This document shows, piece by piece, positions 5,992 through 12,290 of a stretch of 12,290 bases of DNA (position 1 is the stretch's first letter; each line of letters opens with the position of its first letter). The position numbers and the translations under genes were made by a program. Source of the DNA: an uncultured Porphyromonas sp. (GTDB lineage Bacteria; Bacteroidota; Bacteroidia; Bacteroidales; Porphyromonadaceae); assembly GCF_947254915.1 (NCBI RefSeq), contig NZ_CAMYEZ010000060.1, forward strand, positions 1 to 12,290. The letters run 5' to 3'. The notes beneath the pieces were generated by a model, which had not been told where the DNA came from, did no database searches, and saw nothing but the letters and a program-made list of their open reading frames with translations.

Positions 5992-7269
5992 ATGTGTGAC
6001 AAGCCTCATACGCAGCACTGGGTCGATATAGACATCAACGACTACGACTACCCGCTCCCTGACGAGCGTATCGCAGCGCATCCGCTGGCGGAGCGTGACC
6101 AGTGCCGGCTCCTCCTGAGCGATGCTACGGGGAGGTTGGAGGACCACACCTTTGCCGAGCTACCAAAGCTACTCCCGCCCCATGCGCTCCTCATTCGTAA
6201 CAATACGCGGGTCATCAAGGCGCGCATCTTCTTTGTCAAAGCAACGGGTGCCCGCATCGAGATACTCTGCTTAGATCCCTACAAACCTGTCAGCTACGAG
6301 GAAAGCTTATCTTCGCTCGGCTCATGCTCCTGGCACTGCCTCGTGGGCAACTCGAAGAAGTGGCGCCCCGAGCAAACTATCTCCTGTACACTCCCATTAG
6401 CTGGTGGACAAGCTATCACGCTACAAGCGAATAGGGAGGCAGACACACCAGACGTAGTTACCTTCAGCTGGAGCGATGAGACCAAGAGCTTTGGCGAGAT
6501 ACTAGAGCTGTGCGGTCAGCTACCCATCCCTCCCTATCTCAATCGAGAGACCGAGAGCAGCGACCTCACCGACTATCAGACCGTCTACGCTCGCATTGAG
6601 GGCTCCGTGGCGGCGCCGACAGCGGGACTACATTTCACGCCAGAACTAGATGACCAGCTCCTAGCCGAGGGGCACCGCATCACCGAGCTAACGCTCCATG
6701 TCGGTGCAGGCACCTTCCTACCCGTCAAGGGTCGTCAGGTCGCTGATCATCAGATGCACAGCGAGTATTGCAGTGTGCCGACAGCAACGCTGGAGACGCT
6801 CCTAGAGCATATCGACAGCCCCTTTGTACCCATTGGGACAACTTCTGTACGCACCTTGGAGAGCCTCTACTGGTTTGCCGTTGCGTTGCAACAAGCAGAG
6901 CAAGAGGGCAGGGACGTGGCAGAGCCCTTTCACCTAGATCAGTGGTATAGCTACCGAATGCGTCAGAGCTGTGGTGCAAGCTTGCCGTCACGCCGTGAGG
7001 CGCTGGAGATATTGCTCCGCTATGCGCACTACAAGGGGCTTGATCGGCTCACTTTCTCCACAGCGCTACTCATTGCCCCAGGCTATCAGTATCAGATGGT
7101 AGACATCCTGGTGACCAACTTTCACCAGCCGAAGAGCACGCTCCTGCTACTCGTCTCGGCACTCATCGGACCCCACTGGCGCACGCTCTATGAGCACGCC
7201 CTCGCTGATGCGCACTACCGCTTCCTCAGCTATGGCGACGCCTGCCTGCTCTACCGACAAGAGCTATAA
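5992..7269 (+). CDS. queA: S-adenosylmethionine:tRNA ribosyltransferase-isomerase QueA, long form
   Basis: Moves and isomerises the ribosyl part of SAM onto preQ1 at tRNA position 34 to make epoxyqueuosine, a late step of queuosine synthesis. The 425 residues are longer than the usual 340-360; Bacteroidota carry a longer form with an insertion around residues 95-165, as here. Motifs: YPLPDERIAAHPLAERD, LIRNNTRVIKARI (67-79), YQTVYARIEGSVAAPTAGLHFT (split: YQTVYA then SVAAPTAGLHFT at 205-216), LTLHVGAGTF (233-242), GTTSVRTLES (282-291) and VTNFHQPKSTLLLLVSAL. ATG 5992 gives a start close to the conserved DYDYPLP. Some Bacteroidota have a second, shorter QueA copy, so this may be one of two. 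It is 45 bp upstream of panC. Confidence 0.95.
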   Translation: MCDKPHTQHWVDIDINDYDYPLPDERIAAHPLAERDQCRLLLSDATGRLEDHTFAELPKLLPPHALLIRNNTRVIKARIFFVKATGARIEILCLDPYKPVSYEESLSSLGSCSWHCLVGNSKKWRPEQTISCTLPLAGGQAITLQANREADTPDVVTFSWSDETKSFGEILELCGQLPIPPYLNRETESSDLTDYQTVYARIEGSVAAPTAGLHFTPELDDQLLAEGHRITELTLHVGAGTFLPVKGRQVADHQMHSEYCSVPTATLETLLEHIDSPFVPIGTTSVRTLESLYWFAVALQQAEQEGRDVAEPFHLDQWYSYRMRQSCGASLPSRREALEILLRYAHYKGLDRLTFSTALLIAPGYQYQMVDILVTNFHQPKSTLLLLVSALIGPHWRTLYEHALADAHYRFLSYGDACLLYRQEL

Positions 7270-7314
7270 GTTGAAATCAAATCATACACACCCTTTTCAG
7301 CATATCACACACAA

Positions 7315-8175
7315 ATGAAAGTCATCACAACGGTTGCTGCATTACAGCAAGAACTCTCTAAGCTACGCCAAGAGAACCCCTCAGCCCGTGTCGGCCTAGT
7401 GCCTACGATGGGTGCCCTGCATGCGGGACACCTGAGTCTAGTGGCTGCTGCTAGAAAGCAGTACGACATCGTCGTCGTGTCGGTATTTGTCAATCCCACG
7501 CAGTTCAACAATCCCGAAGACCTGCGCACCTATCCCCGCAAGCCAGAGGAGGATCTAGCACGCCTTCGTGACGGTCAGGTAGATATCGCCTTCCTGCCCA
7601 CCGTCGAGGAGATGTATCCCGAGGCGGATACACGTCAGTTTGACTTCGGCTTCCTCGGAGAGACGATGGAGGGAGCGCATCGTCCAGGGCACTTCAACGG
7701 TGTAGCGCAGATCGTGAGCAAACTCTTTATGCTCGTGCAGCCCGATGGCGCTTTCTTTGGCGAAAAAGACTTCCAGCAGATAGCCATCGTACGAGAGATG
7801 GTTCGCCAGCTCGCTCTGCCCGTAGAGATACACAGCTGTCCCATCATCCGCGAGGCTGACGGACTAGCGCTGAGCAGTCGCAACCTCCTCCTCACCAGCG
7901 AGCAGCGTGACGTAGCGCCACGCATCCATGACACGCTGGTAGCCAGCCAAGCGCTCATCCCTGAGCACTCGCCACGAGAAGTCGTTGACTTCGTCGTCTC
8001 ACGTCTCGCAGAGCATCCGCTCCTGCGTCCTGAGTACTATCAGATTGTCGATGGCAAGACGCTTCGTCCCCTCGAGTCGTGGAGCGATAGCAGCGACCCC
8101 GTCGGCTGCATCGTCTGCTACTGTGGCGAGGTTCGTCTCATCGACAACATTCACTACAAGACCTCAGCCAACTAG
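7315..8175 (+). CDS. panC: Pantothenate synthetase (pantoate--beta-alanine ligase)
   Basis: Joins pantoate and beta-alanine using ATP to make pantothenate, the precursor of coenzyme A, in the cytoplasm. At 286 residues it has normal length. It shows the nucleotidyltransferase HxGH motif in PTMGALHAGHLS (His36, His39), FVNPTQF (58-64), HRPGHFNGVAQIV, GEKDFQQ (149-155) and the KMSKS-like LALSSRN (184-190). All expected catalytic motifs are intact. It is the last gene of the plus-strand run and meets thiL tail to tail, with only 4 bp (CTAA) between the stop codons. No panB or panD is in the window. Confidence 0.97.
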   Translation: MKVITTVAALQQELSKLRQENPSARVGLVPTMGALHAGHLSLVAAARKQYDIVVVSVFVNPTQFNNPEDLRTYPRKPEEDLARLRDGQVDIAFLPTVEEMYPEADTRQFDFGFLGETMEGAHRPGHFNGVAQIVSKLFMLVQPDGAFFGEKDFQQIAIVREMVRQLALPVEIHSCPIIREADGLALSSRNLLLTSEQRDVAPRIHDTLVASQALIPEHSPREVVDFVVSRLAEHPLLRPEYYQIVDGKTLRPLESWSDSSDPVGCIVCYCGEVRLIDNIHYKTSAN

Positions 8176-8179
8176 CTAA

Positions 8180-9214
8180 CTAACCGAAGGCGTTCCACCC
8201 CTGAGCTTTGAGTTCGTGCTCGGCCCGATCAGTCGAGACCCAGCGACAGCCCTCAGAGGCGTCCGTGACATGTCCTATGATGGAGACGCCATCGATGTCG
8301 GAGACTTGACCGACCTGGGCTAGTGGCACGGTGAAGAGAAGCTCGTAATCCTCGCCTCCATTGAAGGCTGCCGTGATGGGTGACATATTCATCTCCTCGC
8401 ATAGCGCTAGCGTCTCACGGTCTAGAGGTAGTCGATCCTCAAAGACCCGTATGCCTACCTGCGACTGCTCCGCTATGTGTAGCAGCTCGGAGCTTAGTCC
8501 GTCACTGATGTCTATCATCGCTGTCGGGGTGACTCCCTGCTCAGCCAACTTGCCACGCAACCAGCGTTGCGCAGAGGGCATAAGCTGACGCTCAATTAGG
8601 TATTCGTAACCCTCAAAGTGTGGCTCAAACTCCTCCGTCGGTGCGCTTAGGAAGGTGCGGTGCTCACGCTCTAGGAGCTGGAAGCCCATATAGGCTGCGC
8701 CTAGATTGCCTGTTACGCAGATGAGGTCGTTAGGTTGAGCTCCCGAGCGCAGGACGGCTTCGCCCTTAGTAACGGAGCCTAGGCATGTGATGCTTATGGC
8801 GAGTCCGTTTTGCGAGGCACACGTATCTCCGCCGATGAGGTCCACCTGGTAGTGCTGGCAGGCCAGCTTGATACCTTTGTATAGCTCTTCTATCATCTCG
8901 GTCGTGTACCTTGCCGAGATGCCTAGAGAGACTGTGATCTGCTGGGGGATGCCATTCATGGCGCAGATGTCAGAGACGTTGACCACAACCGCTTTGTAGC
9001 CTAGGTGCTTGAGTGGCATATAGGTCATATCAAAGTGTACGCCCTCGAGAAGCATATCGGTCGTGACCAACAGCTCTTCGTCAGGCTTCATCTGCAAGAT
9101 GGCAGCATCGTCACCGACGGATATGCGGACACGGTCGGGAGATATGATGGCAAACTGCTCAGTGAGCTTTCGGATCAGTCCAAACTCTCCTAAGTCAGAG
9201 ATAGGTGTATTCAT
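8180..9214 (-). CDS. thiL: Thiamine-monophosphate kinase
   Basis: Phosphorylates thiamine monophosphate to the active cofactor thiamine diphosphate in the cytoplasm. At 344 residues it fits the ThiL family. It shows SVGDDAAIL (32-40), TTDMLLEGVHF (51-61), VSDICAMNGIP (80-90), GGDT (128-131), DISDGL (235-240) and GGEDYELLF (286-294), the usual ATP and Mg2+ binding blocks of the PurM-like superfamily. It is the last gene of the minus-strand operon, starting 3 bp after the lpxK stop, which suggests translational coupling. No other thiamine biosynthesis gene is in the window, so the role in de novo synthesis versus salvage is unknown. Confidence 0.96.
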   Translation of the reverse strand: MNTPISDLGEFGLIRKLTEQFAIISPDRVRISVGDDAAILQMKPDEELLVTTDMLLEGVHFDMTYMPLKHLGYKAVVVNVSDICAMNGIPQQITVSLGISARYTTEMIEELYKGIKLACQHYQVDLIGGDTCASQNGLAISITCLGSVTKGEAVLRSGAQPNDLICVTGNLGAAYMGFQLLEREHRTFLSAPTEEFEPHFEGYEYLIERQLMPSAQRWLRGKLAEQGVTPTAMIDISDGLSSELLHIAEQSQVGIRVFEDRLPLDRETLALCEEMNMSPITAAFNGGEDYELLFTVPLAQVGQVSDIDGVSIIGHVTDASEGCRWVSTDRAEHELKAQGWNAFG

Positions 9215-9217
9215 AGA

Positions 9218-10351
9218 TTATTCCTTTTCTTCTTCCTCCTTGTGCTCCTCTTCTTGAGACTGTGTACGTGTAAACTGCGCAATATGCTCCAAGACAAGCT
9301 TGCGCAGATCCTCCTCGCCGTGAGACTTGAAGCGCACCTGTATAGGCAGGCGGAGGAAGCGCTCACGTAGCTCACTGCTCATGTAGGACTCCAGCTCGTA
9401 GATCTTGACCGCATCCTTGTCGGTACAGAGGAAGACCACCTCCACACCGCGCGCCTGATAGTCTGTTAGGATGTTTTCCCATGTGGTCACGTTGCGTCTA
9501 GAGTAATGGTGATGATCTGCATAGGGTAGGGTCACCACACGGGAGAAACCACGCTCTACATAGGCGAAGAACTCCTCAGGGTGGGAGATACCCGACAGGG
9601 CAATGACGACGGCATTGGTGTCAATCTTTATAGCCTGGGTATCTCTTCGGAAGATGGGAACAGGATTATCGTACTTTACCTCGCTAAAAAGGAGCTTCTG
9701 ATGCGGATAGAGGTCTAACCGACGCTCCGTAAAGGTGCAGTCTATCGGCTTGAGTAGGGTAGGACACTTGGTCACGACTACTACATCGGCACGATAGCGC
9801 CCACGAGCTGATTCACGAAGGCGACCCGCAGGGAGCAGCGCATCCTCTGTCATAAGTCTATTGTAGCTGGACAAGAGGATGGAGAGCGAGGGCTGCACGG
9901 AGCGATGCTGGAAGCCATCGTCCATCAGAATCACATCGGGACGCTGCGAGTAGGGCTGACTGACTAGATAGTTTATCGCACGCACCCTATTGCCATCCAC
10001 GATAATCTGTACCTTGTCGCCAAACTTGCGCAGGATCTGAGCAGGCTCGTCACCTATGCGGTTGGCGCTATCGCCTAGTTCGGCGACCTTTAGTCCTCTA
10101 GATCTACGCTTATAGCCTCGTGACACGATAGCGATGCGCAGATCTCCCATAAGCATACGGACGAGGTGCTCTATCATAGGAGTCTTGCCTGTACCGCCTA
10201 CGGCAAGGTTGCCGACACAGATGATGGGTATGGGAAACGAATGACTCTTCAGACGCCCCATATTGTAAAGGCTATTGCGTAGCGACACACCCACTCCGTA
10301 AAGAGCGGAGAGTGGCAATAGCCATCTATTGACCTTGGGTGTCTGATCCAT
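9218..10351 (-). CDS. lpxK: Tetraacyldisaccharide 4'-kinase LpxK
   Basis: Membrane-associated kinase that adds the 4'-phosphate to the tetraacyldisaccharide-1-phosphate precursor of lipid A. The 377-residue product shows the Walker A VGNLAVGGTGKTP (46-58), SRGYKRR (77-83), NRIGDEPAQ (98-105), the Walker B-like DDGFQHR (144-150) and LPAGRLRES. The N-terminal residues 10-32 are moderately hydrophobic and may associate with the inner membrane. The last 14 residues (QSQEEEHKEEEEKE) form a charged low-complexity tail not needed for the kinase fold. It starts 50 bp after the sppA stop and is followed by thiL after 3 bp. Confidence 0.96.
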   Translation of the reverse strand: MDQTPKVNRWLLPLSALYGVGVSLRNSLYNMGRLKSHSFPIPIICVGNLAVGGTGKTPMIEHLVRMLMGDLRIAIVSRGYKRRSRGLKVAELGDSANRIGDEPAQILRKFGDKVQIIVDGNRVRAINYLVSQPYSQRPDVILMDDGFQHRSVQPSLSILLSSYNRLMTEDALLPAGRLRESARGRYRADVVVVTKCPTLLKPIDCTFTERRLDLYPHQKLLFSEVKYDNPVPIFRRDTQAIKIDTNAVVIALSGISHPEEFFAYVERGFSRVVTLPYADHHHYSRRNVTTWENILTDYQARGVEVVFLCTDKDAVKIYELESYMSSELRERFLRLPIQVRFKSHGEEDLRKLVLEHIAQFTRTQSQEEEHKEEEEKE

Positions 10352-10401
10352 GCTGAGAGAGAGTCAAGAGGGGAGAAAAAGTTTGTATTGTCTCTGAGGT
10401 A

Positions 10402-12186
10402 CTAGAGATCTACTACCAGAGGCAGACGAGCCTGAAGCCCAGACATAGTTCGTAGCTCACGGAGCTGGTCTATGTAGCGAATCTCATCTTCGGTAAACCA
10501 AGAGTTCATCAGCTTCATACGTACGCTCTGCGTCGATCTATTGAATAACTCTTGGATTACATTGACCTCACGTCTTGCGTAAGTCACATGATAGCTGTCA
10601 TATCCAGCCTGTGTAGCTGCATAAGCGATAGCATCTTGTAGACCGCCCAGCTCATCTACGAGTCCTAGTCCCAGTGCCTGAGCACCAGTCCATACACGTC
10701 CCTGAGCTATTGAATCTACCTGGTCTCTTGTCATACCACGACCCTCGGAGACACGCTTGAGGAAGAGCTCGTAGCCACGATTGACATACTGCTGAAATAG
10801 TCCTCGCTCCTCCTCCGTCCATGGACGGTCTAGGGCGCCTAGGTCAGCATAGCGAGCTGTCTTGACCACATCTTGATGTACTCCGATCTTGTTAGCCAGC
10901 TTGGTCGCATTAGGTACGACACCAAAGATGCCGATAGAGCCCGTAATGGTCGAGGGCTCGGCAAATATGTAGCTAGCGCCCGAAGACATATAGTATCCAC
11001 CTGAAGCGGCGTAGTCTCCCATAGAGATGATGACTGGTTTGTTTTGGCTAGCCTTATGGACGGCATACCAGAGCTGCTCAGAGATATAGCTACTACCGCC
11101 TGGCGAATTGACACGTACCACGAGTGCATCATAGTCGTCATCTTCGCCCATCTCTAGGATACGATCGGCAAGGTCACTAGTGACCACCTTCTTGGTGTTA
11201 AATGGAGAGTCAGCCTCCTCCACATTGATCTCGCCCTCAGCAAAGAGGACACCTATATTAGCATCTCCGCTAGAGGCAGAGCCACGGGCTGCATACACAT
11301 CACGTAGCGAGACGAAGTAAAGGTCATTTGGCTCATCTACATCCACGAGCGAGCAGAGCTGCTCTAGAGCTTGATCCTGATAAAGTGCTCCATCGATGAG
11401 TTTGTTGGCTAGATAAGAGTCGGTTGACCGGACAGACTGCATACTGTCCGCTAGAGTCTGCAGGCGTGTGCTGTCTAGCCCACGGCTAGCACCCACTTCG
11501 CCTAGGATGCGACCCCATATATCGCCAAGGTAAGAGGAGATTTGGGTGCGATTTGCCTCGCTCATACTGTTGAGCATGTAAGGCTCTACAGCACTCTTGA
11601 AGGTACCCACCTTAAAGACCATCATCTCCACGCCAATCTTGTCCAGCAAGTCCTTGAAGAAGACAGCCCCGCCAGACAAGCCATCGAAAGCGATAGACCC
11701 CTCCTTATTGACATAGAGTTGATCCGCTACGGAGGCGAGGTAGTACCCCTTGAGTGAGTAAAAGTCTGAGTAGGATACGATAAATTTGCCTGTCTGCTTG
11801 AAGTCCTCTAGCGCACCTCTGAGGGCTTCAGCCGAAGCGAAGCCACATCCTGGGTCCATCATATTGAGATAGATACCCTTGATGCGGTCATTATTCTTAG
11901 CCTCGTCAATAGCCTCAAGCACATAGGAGAGAGGCAGGTCTTGACACCCGTTGCTCTTGTCAAAGCCTAGCTCAGCCCAAGGGTCGGATACGTATGTATC
12001 GGACACCTTAGCGAGATCAATCTTGAGGATGCTCCCATCCTTGATCTTCTGAGTTTCGTTATTGGCTCCGACGCTCAGAGCTGCGACAAAACCAATTAGA
12101 GCGATGATAGATAGAGAGACGAAGATGACACCACTCGCCACGATGGCCAGCAGTGTCGCAAAGAAAGTCTTCCAAAATGAATTCAT
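10402..12186 (-). CDS. sppA: Signal peptide peptidase SppA, 67-kDa type (protease IV)
   Basis: Inner-membrane serine protease that degrades cleaved signal peptides and other envelope peptides on the periplasmic side. The 594-residue product starts with a membrane anchor at about residues 8-38 (TLLAIVASGVIFVSLSII) and has the two tandem S49 domains of the long form. The general base Lys197 lies in FKVGTFKSAVEPY in the first half, and the nucleophile Ser395 in GDYAASGGYYMSSGA in the second half; VRVNSPGGSS and TGSIGIFGVVPN are also conserved. Start ATG (12184-12186, minus strand) leaves a leader of about 40 nt after a Bacteroidota-type promoter box. It leads the sppA-lpxK-thiL operon. Confidence 0.96.
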   Translation of the reverse strand: MNSFWKTFFATLLAIVASGVIFVSLSIIALIGFVAALSVGANNETQKIKDGSILKIDLAKVSDTYVSDPWAELGFDKSNGCQDLPLSYVLEAIDEAKNNDRIKGIYLNMMDPGCGFASAEALRGALEDFKQTGKFIVSYSDFYSLKGYYLASVADQLYVNKEGSIAFDGLSGGAVFFKDLLDKIGVEMMVFKVGTFKSAVEPYMLNSMSEANRTQISSYLGDIWGRILGEVGASRGLDSTRLQTLADSMQSVRSTDSYLANKLIDGALYQDQALEQLCSLVDVDEPNDLYFVSLRDVYAARGSASSGDANIGVLFAEGEINVEEADSPFNTKKVVTSDLADRILEMGEDDDYDALVVRVNSPGGSSYISEQLWYAVHKASQNKPVIISMGDYAASGGYYMSSGASYIFAEPSTITGSIGIFGVVPNATKLANKIGVHQDVVKTARYADLGALDRPWTEEERGLFQQYVNRGYELFLKRVSEGRGMTRDQVDSIAQGRVWTGAQALGLGLVDELGGLQDAIAYAATQAGYDSYHVTYARREVNVIQELFNRSTQSVRMKLMNSWFTEDEIRYIDQLRELRTMSGLQARLPLVVDL

Positions 12187-12230
12187 ACGGGGTCTATATA
12201 AATATGTCTATTTAGCAAGTATTAGCACCG

Positions 12231-12238
12231 CAAAGGTA
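12231..12238 (-). promoter_or_regulatory. Bacteroidota-type -7 box (TACCTTTG) for sppA-lpxK-thiL
   Basis: On the minus strand the bases read TACCTTTG followed by CGGTGC, an exact TAnnTTTG match. Transcription would start near 12224 and give a leader of about 38 nt before the sppA ATG. No clear -33 TTTG is seen at the expected spacing. The same octamer occurs at 2337-2344 ahead of ybeY. The region 12239-12290 beyond it is AT-rich with no gene visible. Confidence 0.6.
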
Positions 12239-12290
12239 ACAAATAGATATTGAATAAGCTACATATATCGGTGCCTTCTATAGGGGGGAT

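Noticed and set aside
12225..12276. Inverted repeat GCACCG / CGGTGC around the sppA promoter
   Set aside because: Only six bases with a 40-bp interval; expected by chance.

Overview
The window looks like a conserved chromosomal segment of a Porphyromonas-like member of the Bacteroidota (order Bacteroidales). Four things suggest this: the character of the RibBA, YbeY, long-form QueA and SppA proteins; an exported PDZ plus DUF4136-like protein; two promoter boxes of the Bacteroidota type (TAnnTTTG); and almost no Shine-Dalgarno sequences before the starts. G+C is moderate, by eye a little above 50%. The species assignment is an inference from memory of the protein families, not a database result.

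Layout, left to right. (1) Positions 3-1031 hold the 3' part of ribBA (riboflavin synthesis), whose start lies outside the window. A small exported protein of unknown function (1061-1861) follows and ends at a strong hairpin terminator (1905-1946). (2) A 567-bp gap (1862-2428) has no convincing gene but is highly structured: a 37-bp hairpin, a 21-bp tandem repeat, a 50-bp imperfect hairpin, then a promoter and a leader hairpin for the next operon. (3) A tight plus-strand run follows: ybeY (rRNA maturation), tsaD (tRNA t6A37), a stand-alone CinA C-terminal amidohydrolase (pncC type), an exported PDZ/DUF4136-like protein, queA (queuosine) and panC (pantothenate). Gaps are 10-45 bp, so this is probably one operon driven from about 2337. 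(4) A minus-strand operon, sppA -> lpxK -> thiL, runs from a promoter at about 12231-12238 leftwards and meets panC tail to tail with only 4 bp between stop codons.

The operon at 2429-8175 joins RNA quality and modification functions (YbeY, TsaD, QueA) to cofactor functions (PncC, PanC). The minus-strand operon combines an envelope protease (SppA), lipid A synthesis (LpxK) and thiamine diphosphate synthesis (ThiL). All of this is housekeeping content. I see no phage, transposase, CRISPR, toxin-antitoxin or defence genes.

The most notable anomalies are a break in the reading frame near the 3' end of the PDZ/DUF4136-like gene, with the natural C-terminus lying in the -1 frame and a CCCTTTG heptamer at a suitable place, and the structured, repeat-bearing spacer upstream of ybeY. 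I found no clear evidence of an undescribed multi-gene system.
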